NCBI GenBank assembly: GCA_903921605.1
Contig: CAIXQV010000035.1
Location: forward strand, 1-64,000
Direction: 5' to 3'
From: an uncultured Planctomycetaceae bacterium
GTDB taxonomy: Bacteria > Planctomycetota > Planctomycetia > Planctomycetales > Planctomycetaceae
DNA length: 64,000 bases
Numbering within the stretch: the first letter of the stretch is position 1; every line of letters begins with the position of its first letter. The notes beneath the pieces were generated by a model. That model had not been told where the DNA came from. It worked only from the letters and a program-made list of their open reading frames with translations, and made no database searches. Below are positions 1 to 8,772 of this stretch, piece by piece. The position numbers and the translations under genes are program-made.

Positions 1-842
1 ACAACTGCGGCCATCGGATAACCGTTGGAAATCGACTTGGCAAAGACCGCAAGGTCAGGCGTCACGCCCAGAAAACCCTGAGCGCCCCCCATTCCAAATC
101 GAAGACCAGCCGACACTTCATCAAAGATCAAAACGGCTCCGTGTTCTTTGGCAAGTTGCTGAACGCCGCTCAGATAATCCGGAGCCGGGACCTCGGATCG
201 CAGAGGCTCCATCATGATCGCGGCGACTTGGCCTTTATGTTGCTCCAGCATTTCTGCCAAAGCCATCAAGTCCCCACCGGGAAACGGAAGTGCTGTACCG
301 GCGAGCGCTTTGGGCACTCCGATCGGTTCAATTCCCGGAAAGAGATGAGAGTTCAGGCTCGCTTCTTCCGCAAGATTGGCTGCGAGATACCAGTCGTGCC
401 AGCCGTGATAGCCGCAGAACAGAATGAGATCCCTTCCCGTGGCACCACGAGCGATTCGCACGGCCATGGCACACGCTTCACCCCCTGACTTTGCATAACG
501 CACCATCTCCGCACAAGGAATGCAGTCGCAGAGTTCTTCCGCCAGCTCGATTTCCAATTCATGATTGACGGAGTACATCGTGCCCTTCGAAATCTGCTCC
601 TTGACGGCGTCATCTACAACTGGGTCCGCATACCCCAGCAGGATTGCGCCGATGCCGCTGATCCAGTCAATGTACTCGTTCCCGTCAACGTCTCGAAACC
701 GCGCGCCTTTTGCTTCGACGGCATAGATCGGTGAGACCCCATACGCGACCCGATTGGGGCGCCGACTGATCAGTTGCGTTCCCCCGGGAATCAGTTGCAG
801 CGCGCGCTCATAGAGCGCCATTGACTTGGGAACACGAGTCAT
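1..842 (-). CDS. Class III PLP aminotransferase, glutamate-1-semialdehyde aminomutase-like (3' end outside window)
   Basis: The minus strand is open from an ATG at 842 to the window edge, so the C-terminal third is missing. The protein begins MTRVPKSMALYERALQLIPG, followed by GGT and an SRRP segment, which matches the N-terminus of the glutamate-1-semialdehyde 2,1-aminomutase branch. Further signatures are CGYHGWHDWY around residue 140, IFDEVSAGLRFG around residue 240 (the cofactor-binding aspartate), and the motif FAKSISNGYP containing the expected Schiff-base lysine at residue 269. These support a fold-type I, class III PLP enzyme. The substrate is not clear: it could be HemL itself, making 5-aminolevulinate, or one of the many HemL-like aminotransferases acting on sugars or amino acids. 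I therefore give no gene symbol. It is divergent from the thioredoxin gene at 1182. Confidence 0.85.
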   Translation of the reverse strand, partial: MTRVPKSMALYERALQLIPGGTQLISRRPNRVAYGVSPIYAVEAKGARFRDVDGNEYIDWISGIGAILLGYADPVVDDAVKEQISKGTMYSVNHELEIELAEELCDCIPCAEMVRYAKSGGEACAMAVRIARGATGRDLILFCGYHGWHDWYLAANLAEEASLNSHLFPGIEPIGVPKALAGTALPFPGGDLMALAEMLEQHKGQVAAIMMEPLRSEVPAPDYLSGVQQLAKEHGAVLIFDEVSAGLRFGMGGAQGFLGVTPDLAVFAKSISNGYPMAAV

Positions 843-1181
843 ATTGGTTCACTCCAGTCGGGTGATCGAGCAATCAAAAACGGTAGTCCAGGGGTGGGCG
901 GCTTTGATTAAAGAACACCGATTTCGATTGGCACGAAAATGTATCGAAGGCTGCGCCCCGAATTCAATCTTGTGTTCGGTGAAGAGAACGGCAGGCGTCC
1001 GGCCCCGCCAGCCACGGAGGTTATAGCGTCAAGCCTTATTCCGGGCACCACCATCAGAGTTTGCAGTAGCCGATTTTTGGCAAATGGTTACGATGAACGA
1101 ATCCTGGGCCGAAATCGCGTTATTTCAAGGTCTGGTTCAGGTCATGCATTTCCTTTGCCGTGATTCGTGGGGTTGTTTCTC
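843..1181. other. Intergenic region between divergent genes
   Basis: About 340 bases between the start of the aminotransferase and the start of the TlpA-like gene. It must hold both promoters, but I cannot point to convincing -35/-10 pairs. Open frames here have no recognisable protein features, and I see no strong hairpin with a T-run. Confidence 0.5.
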
Positions 1182-2429
1182 ATGGTTCTGCTCAATTCCA
1201 GGTTTTGTTCTTTTCGCATGGTCACCCTGCTGGTTTTCTCGGCCGTTGTCGTGGGCTGTGCCGATGTGGAATCACCAGTAACCTCCGCTAAGTCGGAGAA
1301 AGCGTCACCCGCCACTTCCGAGTCGCAGGGCGATGAGAAGACTGACGTCGCCAGTCTGAATCTGGAAGAACCCAGCGAGATGGTTGAGGATTCATCAGAG
1401 CTGGTAATCGGCGACCCAGCGCCAATGATTGCAATCTCTAAATGGATCAATGGTGAGCCCGTGACTGCGTATGTCCCGGAGAAAGTTTATGTCGTTGAGT
1501 TTTGGGCTACATGGTGTGGTCCTTGTTTGAAGAGTATGCCCCACATTGCTTCATTGCAGGCGGAGTATAGTGACAGCGTGACTTTCGTCGGAGTAACAGC
1601 GGAAGATGATGCCACGGTGACGAATTTTATGACAAATTTGGCTGGTCAGGGCGACAAGACCTGGAGTGATGTTCTCACGTATCGCATAGCTACGGATGAT
1701 GATGGTAAAACAAACAACGTCTTTATGAATGCCTCCGGCCAAGCTGGGATCCCGTGTGCTTTCATCGTCGGCAAGACAGGGAATATCGAGTGGATCGGGC
1801 ATCCCATGGAGATTGATAGCCCCTTGAAACAGATCGTTGAGGGCAGTTGGGATTCGGCACTTGCGAAGAAAACTGCTTTGGAAACCAAGGCTTTGGATAA
1901 GGCGTTTAGAATTGTCGGACCAAAACTTGATGAAGCGATGGCGGCCGGAGATGTTGCCGGAGCCATTGTTCTGCTCGATGATATGCTGAAACAATTTCCA
2001 GGTAACACTACACTCCTGAAGACGCGTTTCAAGATTGCGATGCAGGTTCCTCTCTTTGATGAGGCCAACAAGTCGGCAAAGATGATGGCCGATGTGGCAG
2101 GAGAGGATGTGCGAGTCCTCGACGATGTGGCATGGATGTTGGCCACCGCAACAGACAAGCCAGGTCTTGATCTTGAACTTGCCCTTTCCACGATTCAACG
2201 GGCTGTGGAATTGACAAAGGAGCAGGATATCTCCGTTCTGGAAACTATCGCTCGTGTTCATTCACGATGTGGAAACGGGGCAGAGGCTATTGCCTTCCAG
2301 ACGAAGGCTGTTGACGCCTCCGCGGACGCTGATCAGAAGCAGCGGTTGGCTGTCGGCCTTGAAAAGTATAAGTCTGCTGCTAAAGAAACGGATGCTGCAA
2401 AAAGCTCGGATGAAGAGAAGGCGCCTTAG
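1182..2429 (+). CDS. TlpA/ResA-like thioredoxin-fold lipoprotein with helical C-terminal domain
   Basis: A predicted exported thiol-disulfide protein. After a short basic N-terminus comes a hydrophobic stretch ending in a lipobox (VVVGC), so it is probably a lipoprotein anchored on the periplasmic side. A low-complexity acidic/serine linker leads to a redoxin domain with the active site WATWCGPC at residues 108-115 and a cis-proline region (GIPCAFIVGKTG). A helical, TPR-like domain of about 190 residues makes up the rest. I chose the ATG at 1182; a GTG at 1167 and an ATG at 1218 are also possible, and all three keep the lipobox. A clear paralogue lies at 42841-44202 with the same order of parts. 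TlpA-family proteins commonly keep apocytochrome cysteines reduced for heme attachment, which would fit the CcsBA gene at 58303, but that link is inference. Confidence 0.85.
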   Translation: MVLLNSRFCSFRMVTLLVFSAVVVGCADVESPVTSAKSEKASPATSESQGDEKTDVASLNLEEPSEMVEDSSELVIGDPAPMIAISKWINGEPVTAYVPEKVYVVEFWATWCGPCLKSMPHIASLQAEYSDSVTFVGVTAEDDATVTNFMTNLAGQGDKTWSDVLTYRIATDDDGKTNNVFMNASGQAGIPCAFIVGKTGNIEWIGHPMEIDSPLKQIVEGSWDSALAKKTALETKALDKAFRIVGPKLDEAMAAGDVAGAIVLLDDMLKQFPGNTTLLKTRFKIAMQVPLFDEANKSAKMMADVAGEDVRVLDDVAWMLATATDKPGLDLELALSTIQRAVELTKEQDISVLETIARVHSRCGNGAEAIAFQTKAVDASADADQKQRLAVGLEKYKSAAKETDAAKSSDEEKAP

Positions 2430-2512
2430 GCCAGCGAAAGATTTCGTTTTGCGAGTCCATGTTGCGACGTGATGCAGCCGCCTCCAAATTCAGGTGCCGG
2501 ACGAATGAGAAA

Positions 2513-2533
2513 TCCCCGTCTTGTCGACGGGGA
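2513..2533. terminator. Hairpin between convergent genes
   Basis: An eight-base-pair perfect stem (TCCCCGTC pairing with GACGGGGA) with a five-base loop lies between the ends of the thioredoxin gene and the HDOD-GGDEF gene. Neither strand carries a long T-run after it, so it may be a weak or bidirectional terminator. Confidence 0.45.
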
Positions 2534-2582
2534 AAATGATTCTGCAGAAGGTATCAAAGAGCCCTGCTCACGACGCATTCAC

Positions 2583-4166
2583 TTATGCCACAACCAGTTC
2601 TGGCTTGGATCGGCTGCGTTCGCATGTTCTCAGGCAATCACCTTCCTGCACGAGTGAGTCGACAACAAAACAATTTCGGCCGGAGTGTTTCGCCCGATAC
2701 ATTGCTGCGTCTGCTGCGGCGAATAATTTTTCGCCAAATTCCTGCTCAGGGCCAATGACTTTGCCTTCGGCCAGGCCAACACTGGCAGTGATAGGAATCG
2801 TCTTTCCCTCGAATACGCAGACAGACTGCTGAATCTTGCTCCTCAATCGTTCTCCGACAACGGCCAGACCGACGGAATTGGAGTCTTCAAGCAGCACCAC
2901 AAATTCTTCTCCACCGTAACGGCCCACAATGTCAGAATCGCGGATCGTGTTGCGCAGCGTTTCGGCCACAATCTTCAATGCCTGATCGCCGGCTTGGTGA
3001 CCATAAGTGTCATTGATCTTCTTGAAGTGATCGATATCAATCACTGCCATGCCAAGGGACCAGCCACGGACTCGATGCAGCGCTGCTCGCTCCGAAAGTT
3101 CCTGAAGCAGATAGGCCCGGTTGCAGATCCCTGTCAGAGCATCAACTCGCGATACATGCAGCAGGTCTGCCACTCGACGCTTTAATCGACCATTTTCTTC
3201 CAGCAATTCGATTGGGATTGATTGGGAACTGTTCTCCTGGCTAGCCAGATCGGCCAGTCTTGACATTTCTTCCAGGGCGTCCTGAAGCAGGTCGCTCGTC
3301 GATGGTAACTGATCCGGACTTATATCGAAGGATTGAGCGGTCGCATCGAGCTGCTCTTGCACGCCTCCAACAACTTCTTCAACAGACAATTGTTTTGGCA
3401 ATATGAAATTGGCCAATGATTCTTCAAGATGAATCAATGAGATCGCGGGGGTCTCATCACAGAGCAGGCTGGCGACAGCATCTGCCAGACGCGTAACTTC
3501 AAGCAGCGGATGTTTTTCACCGCCAGCTTTTAACGCTGTCATATTTGGGTCGTTGATTCCACGAATTGCGGCGTGGCACCGCTCAGGAAGTCCCATCTGC
3601 TGAAGCAGGATTGAAGACAATTTGGAATGATTGAAACCGAAAGTTTCCTGTTCAACACGCGGGAGCGGAATCCCTTCGGTTTTAGCCCGACGCAAACATT
3701 CGAGGTACTTAACCGGCTCCGCCTTTAGTAAAGCCAGCTTGCCGAGGCCTGCCAGAATGCTGGTAGTGTAGCATTCACCGCGGAAAGCAGGTGACCCATA
3801 CTGAGAGGCAAGCAGTTCGGCCGCTGTTGCCTGAACAAACGATCGCAGCCAGAAACGGCGGTAGTGCTCTAAATGGTCAGATTTCTCCATGGACTGTTTG
3901 GCGAGCGAGAAACTCAGTACCAGTGGAGCCGCTGCGGTTCGTCCCATCAACATCACGGCTCGACCAAGATCGGTGACTTCACCTCTTGTCCCGTATTTTG
4001 AAGAATTCGCAACCTTCAGGAGTTTCCCAACCATCGCGGGATCCTTCCTGATCACAGAGACCAATTGTTCATTGGAACTATTCGTGTCGTGAAATAGTTT
4101 CAATGCTTCAATCGCAACCGTTGGCAAAGAGGGAATTCGCGTGAATTGCGAGAAGTCAGTAGTCAT
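2583..4166 (-). CDS. HDOD domain protein with C-terminal GGDEF diguanylate cyclase
   Basis: A 527-residue cytoplasmic regulator. The first 270 residues form an HDOD domain (start IPSLPTVAIEALKLF, then DPAMVGKLLKVANSS), related to HD hydrolases but usually without their metal ligands. A short coiled linker (residues 290-340) leads to a GGDEF domain with the start signature DALTGICNRAYLLQ. The active-site motif is intact as RYGGEEF, and the autoinhibitory I-site RxxD (RDSD) stands exactly five residues before GGEEF. The protein should therefore make cyclic di-GMP and be inhibited by its product. No transmembrane segment or receiver domain is visible, so the input is unknown. It is divergent from the flavoprotein gene at 4622. 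Confidence 0.9.
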   Translation of the reverse strand: MTTDFSQFTRIPSLPTVAIEALKLFHDTNSSNEQLVSVIRKDPAMVGKLLKVANSSKYGTRGEVTDLGRAVMLMGRTAAAPLVLSFSLAKQSMEKSDHLEHYRRFWLRSFVQATAAELLASQYGSPAFRGECYTTSILAGLGKLALLKAEPVKYLECLRRAKTEGIPLPRVEQETFGFNHSKLSSILLQQMGLPERCHAAIRGINDPNMTALKAGGEKHPLLEVTRLADAVASLLCDETPAISLIHLEESLANFILPKQLSVEEVVGGVQEQLDATAQSFDISPDQLPSTSDLLQDALEEMSRLADLASQENSSQSIPIELLEENGRLKRRVADLLHVSRVDALTGICNRAYLLQELSERAALHRVRGWSLGMAVIDIDHFKKINDTYGHQAGDQALKIVAETLRNTIRDSDIVGRYGGEEFVVLLEDSNSVGLAVVGERLRSKIQQSVCVFEGKTIPITASVGLAEGKVIGPEQEFGEKLFAAADAAMYRAKHSGRNCFVVDSLVQEGDCLRTCERSRSKPELVVA

Positions 4167-4621
4167 TGCTGTGCGTCAATCTTTGCAAGAACAGAAGCGA
4201 GAATGTTGGAACCAACATGCGACCGCATCCTCGGCGCTAGTCTCAGGTCGCATCGCTTCATCGCAGAAACGCTCATGGGACTTGCTGGTAGACCCTCATA
4301 ACGGCTCGAATCGAGACGAATCGGAGATATGGTTTCACGGGTTAGACGTTTTGTCGGGGTCATCGCGGTGGGGATTCCGGTGCTCTCTGCAGAAATCTAT
4401 CGACTTCAATCATGCTGGGAGAATCGATGCGATCGGTAAATTCGGGGTGGTCTTTCCTTGTTTGTCTATTTTGCCTGAGCGGAGTTTATCTGCTGATCCC
4501 CAAAGTGCCGACCAGATTACCAAGACTATGCGTTCATTAAACTCTACTGCGGCAGTTGGCGAATGTGCTGACATCTTGTTCTGCCAGCACAAATGGACGC
4601 GAGTCTCTGGGGGATTTTGTC
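4167..4621. other. Intergenic region between divergent genes
   Basis: About 455 bases between the HDOD-GGDEF gene and the flavoprotein gene. Open frames cross it on both strands, but their composition (many Arg, Ser and Cys) and lack of motifs suggest they are not genes. The only regulatory feature I can defend is the GGGGGA at 4609-4614, a likely ribosome binding site for the ATG at 4622. Confidence 0.5.
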
Positions 4622-5614
4622 ATGAGATATGACATCGCTGTTATTGGCAATGACGAGGCGGCGCTGGAACTTTTGTGTATGGCGGGATCTTTGGGCAAGC
4701 GTGTGCTTGCGATCCTTCCAGAGCAGCGACACTCTGAATGGATGATTAGTATTGCTTTACGGCGTCTGGTCGAGCAATTACTGAATGATGGCACTGGATC
4801 GCGGCTGCCCAGTTCGGTGCGACGATGCTCGCCTGGTCTGGTGAAGCGACTGCTGACAAATGCCCTCACTTCCGAGATCATGGATTATATGGCGATCCTC
4901 GAGCGGTTAGGTGTCGACGTGCGTGTCGGTGAGGCCAGGCTTTTGAGCCGCAGTAGTGTGATGATCACTAGTGGGATGGATTGCTCCAGGACAGTGTTAA
5001 ACGCGGACAATGTTGTCGTGGGGTGTGGCACACGACGGACCGCTACGCAGCGTCCATTGGGATTAATGCCATCCTCCCGGCCTGAATCCCTCTTGTCAGG
5101 CGCGATGTTTCCTGACGCTGTGACAATTCTCGGTGGAGATCAGTTGGGTGCGGGCTTTTCCGCACTGTTAAGTCTGATTGGGGTAGAATCTAGGTTGATA
5201 ACCGATGGCCCTGCAGATTGTGCGATGCAGGAATTGGCTATTGCGGCGGGCGTGCGAATCATCGATAACGGGAACGGAGATGAGTACGTCCGGAAACAAT
5301 CTCGGTCAGGTCGCTCTGATGAAGTGCTCGATTTTCGAAGGTCGGTTGGGTTCACTGAGCACCTTGGTTTAGCAGACGTTGGAGTTGAGCCCGATGAGCT
5401 TGGACGTCTCTGGTGTGCATCGTCCCTGGAGACGTGGTGTAGCGGTGTCTTTGGAATTGGCGACGTTGTGGGCTTTTCTGCAGATATCTCCCGACATCCA
5501 ACTGATCAGGCGCGTCGGATTCTTAACCGGATCAGTCATCGCATCCGACGCCCGCATTTCCTGCGAAATCGCGAGATGAGTTTTTCCGGAACGACTGCCC
5601 GAGTTTCAGATTGA
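4622..5614 (+). CDS. Shortened, degenerate pyridine nucleotide-disulfide oxidoreductase-like flavoprotein
   Basis: A 330-residue protein that keeps the outline of the SthA/dihydrolipoamide dehydrogenase family. It starts MRYDIAVIGNDEAALELL, aligning with the FAD-binding strand and loop, has a second dinucleotide-fold start (VTILGGDQLGAG) near residue 160, and ends with the FAD-site signature GVFGIGDVVGF followed by HPTDQARRIL. Several key elements are altered. The first GxGxxG has lost its second glycine, the redox CxxxxC pair is absent, and the roughly 110-residue dimerisation domain is missing, so it is far shorter than the usual 460 residues. ATG 4622 is preferred over a GTG-like upstream extension because GGGGGA lies eight bases before it. 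It may bind a nucleotide without being a normal reductase. Its end overlaps the convergent kinase gene by nine bases. Confidence 0.65.
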   Translation: MRYDIAVIGNDEAALELLCMAGSLGKRVLAILPEQRHSEWMISIALRRLVEQLLNDGTGSRLPSSVRRCSPGLVKRLLTNALTSEIMDYMAILERLGVDVRVGEARLLSRSSVMITSGMDCSRTVLNADNVVVGCGTRRTATQRPLGLMPSSRPESLLSGAMFPDAVTILGGDQLGAGFSALLSLIGVESRLITDGPADCAMQELAIAAGVRIIDNGNGDEYVRKQSRSGRSDEVLDFRRSVGFTEHLGLADVGVEPDELGRLWCASSLETWCSGVFGIGDVVGFSADISRHPTDQARRILNRISHRIRRPHFLRNREMSFSGTTARVSD

Positions 5615-7657
5615 TTGGACGTCCAAAGGAATTCGCTCTGTGTTAGTGACTCTGATGTCGAGCCCCGTGGAATCCATCAGGTCTACAGTGGTGATTAATG
5701 GCATCGCAGGTGATGTTCGGGGTTCGATCGCAGTTTCAACTGTTTCCATCTTCTTCTTGTCCGGCGCGATAATGGGAAGTCTGACGATGAACAGACTGCC
5801 CTTACCGAACTCACTTCGGAGGGAGACATCTCCACCAAGAAGGCGAGCAAGTTCACGCACGATTGAGAGTCCAAGTCCGGTTCCCTCATATTCTCGCTTC
5901 ACATGATCTCTTGAGCCGGACCCCGTAGACCCCTGGCGAAACTTCTCGAAGATATGTTCCTGCTCCTGAAGAGGGATACCGATTCCGGTGTCTTCAACAC
6001 TGAACTCAATTAAATCAGATTCTGACAGACGCGAAGCGATACGGACTCGTCCACCCTCCGGCGTAAACTTAATCGCATTGGACAGAAGATTCGTCAGGAT
6101 CTGGTTGATCTTGCTTCGATCCTGTTGCAGAAGTGGTAATGGTTGCGGTGGCGGTTCGATTCTGAGGTCGATGTTTTTGCGGTCTGCGAGCGGCATGATC
6201 TGCTGCATCTGAAGTTCCAGCAGGTCCGCGATTTGAACTTCGGTTCGATGAAGATCCATCTTGCCGCTTTCAATTTTGGCAAGATCAAGCAGATCATTGA
6301 TCTGCACCATCAGTGACTGGCCTGATGTCTGGATGTTGTAAACGTAGCGCTTTTGGCGTTCATCAAGGTTCACGGCGCTTTGCAGGATGTCACTGAAGCC
6401 GAGGATGCTGTTCAGAGGTGTTCGCAATTCGTGACTGATGGTCGCGAGGAAATCATCTTTCAGTTTGTTGTTGTTGAAGAGTTCCATATTCGCCTGAGCG
6501 AGCTGGTCGATTTTTCCGTCCAGACTGTCGTTCAATGATCTGAGTTCATCATTGACTGTCATCATATGCCTGAGCATGCGATTGAACGCATGGCTGAGTT
6601 CTTCAAATTCGTCACCGGTACTGATGTCCGCGCGCAGATTCAAATTGCCGCGAGCGATCTCGTCGCTGACGTCTTTGAGGTGTTGTACCGGTTTAACAAT
6701 GATGTAACGCACGATGGCATAAGCGGCCAGCATCGCAAGAAATGATGTTACGATACCCGTCGCCAGAAGAATGGCTCTGTTGCGACTCAGTTGCGCATCA
6801 ACGGCCTCCAGGGAGATTTGAATCCTTGCGATGCTGAGAAGAGGTGGTTTGGATTCTCGTGTGCCCTGCTCTGTTGATGATTCGATGGTTTCTGCCGGCT
6901 TAACAGGCTTGTCGTGCGGCACAGGAGTCTCAGCCTCTTGTCGAGCAATTGGACTTGTCAGCGCCTTGTTTCCGTCCATGATATGGCATGCCTGGCAGGA
7001 TTTCGCATTTCTTATTGCGGCAAAATAGACGAGTTCTCGCGGGCGATCCGCCTCAGCGGCCTTAAAAATATAATACTCATCTTCTGGAGCTTCCTGGTCC
7101 AGGAATCTTCGGCGAGCCTCGAATCCGTCTTCGTTGTCGGGGAACTCATCCGTTGCGGACGTGAGTCCCCAAAGAGTTTTGTCTGAAGTCCCAGGGAGTT
7201 CGTTCAGGATTTTGTTAAAGAGCACAACGTTTTGTGGAAGCGATGAGTCGCCCACGGAACTCTTGTGATTAGAGTCCAAAGGCAATGTGTCGATTTCCCC
7301 CTCTCGATGATTCTTTTCTCGAGCTTCGTCCTGCGACTTCAGAGACGAATGTTCTTCAGGGCTTACCGATGCCGTGATAAGTTTCGGATAGTGAACCAGA
7401 GGTAGTACCTGCGGTACCATGTCTTTTGCACGGAGCAGTTGTTGATACTCAATGAGTCGGCGCGTACGAGACGCGTAAAGCCAGAAGCTTGCGGTAATAA
7501 GGAACAGCAGCGCGAACCCGAAAAGAAAGCGACACTTTCTTTCCAGGCTACTTTCGCCGATCAGCTTCTTGAGGGCTCGATAAGAAATCACGAATCCGTT
7601 CCTGCGTATGTGCCGAAGACACTGCCGGTATCTTCTCAGAATCAGGTTACAGATCAA
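5606..7657 (-). CDS. Sensor histidine kinase with periplasmic heme-binding (CxxCH) sensor and HAMP
   Basis: A 683-residue membrane kinase. A basic N-terminus is followed by a transmembrane segment near residues 42-60, a periplasmic domain of about 230 residues, a second transmembrane segment near 293-315 and a HAMP linker. Next come a HisKA domain (FLATISHELRTPLNSILGF, phosphorylated His 409) and an HATPase domain with the N-box NQILTNLLSNAIKFTPEGG and the G-boxes DTGIGIP and GTGLGLSIV. The periplasmic part carries SCQACH (Cys 221, Cys 224, His 225), a c-type heme attachment motif of the kind seen in DUF3365/Tll0287-like redox sensors. The likely stimulus is therefore redox state, oxygen or NO, but that is inference. 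No response regulator lies next to it; the HD-GYP receiver protein at 15876 is a possible partner only by proximity. Confidence 0.9.
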   Translation of the reverse strand: MICNLILRRYRQCLRHIRRNGFVISYRALKKLIGESSLERKCRFLFGFALLFLITASFWLYASRTRRLIEYQQLLRAKDMVPQVLPLVHYPKLITASVSPEEHSSLKSQDEAREKNHREGEIDTLPLDSNHKSSVGDSSLPQNVVLFNKILNELPGTSDKTLWGLTSATDEFPDNEDGFEARRRFLDQEAPEDEYYIFKAAEADRPRELVYFAAIRNAKSCQACHIMDGNKALTSPIARQEAETPVPHDKPVKPAETIESSTEQGTRESKPPLLSIARIQISLEAVDAQLSRNRAILLATGIVTSFLAMLAAYAIVRYIIVKPVQHLKDVSDEIARGNLNLRADISTGDEFEELSHAFNRMLRHMMTVNDELRSLNDSLDGKIDQLAQANMELFNNNKLKDDFLATISHELRTPLNSILGFSDILQSAVNLDERQKRYVYNIQTSGQSLMVQINDLLDLAKIESGKMDLHRTEVQIADLLELQMQQIMPLADRKNIDLRIEPPPQPLPLLQQDRSKINQILTNLLSNAIKFTPEGGRVRIASRLSESDLIEFSVEDTGIGIPLQEQEHIFEKFRQGSTGSGSRDHVKREYEGTGLGLSIVRELARLLGGDVSLRSEFGKGSLFIVRLPIIAPDKKKMETVETAIEPRTSPAMPLITTVDLMDSTGLDIRVTNTERIPLDVQSI

Positions 7658-7787
7658 ATCCAGGTAGGCTTCCGGTCTGAATTCGCTGCCAGACCTGCCA
7701 TGATACCGTATGAATCTCCCGTGGCGTTCGTCTTCACTGTGCCTGCGTTTCTCGCGTTCGAATCGTACATCGCAAGAGGTCAGAATT

Positions 7788-8486
7788 ATGTTGCGAGCTT
7801 TTTCCAGTGCTGAGATTCGCCGTGTGGATCAGGACGCTGTCACGGAATTGGGGATTCCTTCCTTGTTGCTTATGGAGAATGCCGCGAGGGGTGTCTGTGA
7901 CCGAATTCAGCAAGCTGGCATCTGGCGGTCGATTTTGATCCTTGCAGGTCCCGGGAATAATGGTGGTGATGGCCTGGCAGTCGCTCGGCTTCTGGCAGCT
8001 CGCGGGATTGACGCAACGGTGCATTTGATACGCAACGGAAAGAGTCTGTCGGAGGATGCGGCGCAAAACCTCCGTTTTCTGAACCGATGCGGTATCGCCG
8101 TGAATGAACCCTCTTTGGAAAATATGGTGCAGTTCATCACACCGTTGTCGGATCAGGATTTAATCGTCGATGCAATGCTTGGCACCGGAACCAGGGGACA
8201 ACTCAGATCGCCCTTTTCGGAGGTCGCTGATGCGATTAATTCGTCTGGTGCGATGGTATTGGCCGTTGATATTCCAACAGGTTTCGACTGCGACTCCGGG
8301 GTGGTCAGTGGGCCCTGTGTGAAAGCTGATTGGACAGTGACGTTTGTGGCTTTGAAGAACGGCTTTCTGCGGGAGTCAGCGACTCACTATACGGGAGTCA
8401 TCTGGATTTCAGATATCGGGATCCCTCAAAAATGGCTCATGGACTGGAGCCAGCGTAATGGCGGTTCTGAGGAGCTGATTCGCTGA
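7788..8486 (+). CDS. nnrE: NAD(P)H-hydrate epimerase (YjeF N-terminal domain)
   Basis: The 232-residue product matches the YjeF_N fold alone, without the ADP-dependent dehydratase domain that is fused to it in Escherichia coli. It would interconvert the R and S forms of damaged NADHX/NADPHX so that a separate dehydratase can repair them. Visible signatures are the N-terminal SSAEIRRVDQ and ELGIPSLLLMENAARGV, the glycine-rich loop AGPGNNGGDGLAVARLL, DLIVDAMLGTG (catalytic aspartate) and AVDIPTGFDCDSG. The ATG at 7788 has AGAGGT eight bases upstream and fits the family N-terminus; an upstream in-frame ATG at 7710 would add an unlikely basic extension. The gene is divergent from the histidine kinase. 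Confidence 0.9.
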   Translation: MLRAFSSAEIRRVDQDAVTELGIPSLLLMENAARGVCDRIQQAGIWRSILILAGPGNNGGDGLAVARLLAARGIDATVHLIRNGKSLSEDAAQNLRFLNRCGIAVNEPSLENMVQFITPLSDQDLIVDAMLGTGTRGQLRSPFSEVADAINSSGAMVLAVDIPTGFDCDSGVVSGPCVKADWTVTFVALKNGFLRESATHYTGVIWISDIGIPQKWLMDWSQRNGGSEELIR

Positions 8487-8772
8487 AGGTGCAGAAAGCT
8501 TGTGGGTCGCCAAACTCCCCACGTTACCTTACGTCGTGGGCAGATCTCAATTGTGGCAGGATCTGGTCTGGCCGGGACAACTTACGGCGGACGGCTGAAA
8601 TTTGATTAGGAGTCGACTAGCATTCCGCCCAGAAAACTCTTCAAAGAGAGGACCATGGCTTGATCAACATCGAACGGCAGAGTCTCTCTGTTTCATCGGT
8701 TTGAACGGCTGTTGGCATATTTCGAAATCAGGTCGCGGGACGCGGCCTCACTCTTAGTCAGATAAGAATCTC

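Noticed and set aside
1..842. Naming the left-edge aminotransferase hemL
   Set aside because: The HemL-like branch includes many enzymes with other substrates, and the C-terminal part is missing.
1551..2261. Minus-strand open frame (236 codons) opposite the first TlpA-like gene
   Set aside because: Antisense to the thioredoxin domain and helical tail; composition rich in His and Cys and without motifs.
8518..8540. CCCACG/CGTGGG hairpin in the gap after nnrE as a terminator
   Set aside because: Only six pairs and no T-run on either strand.
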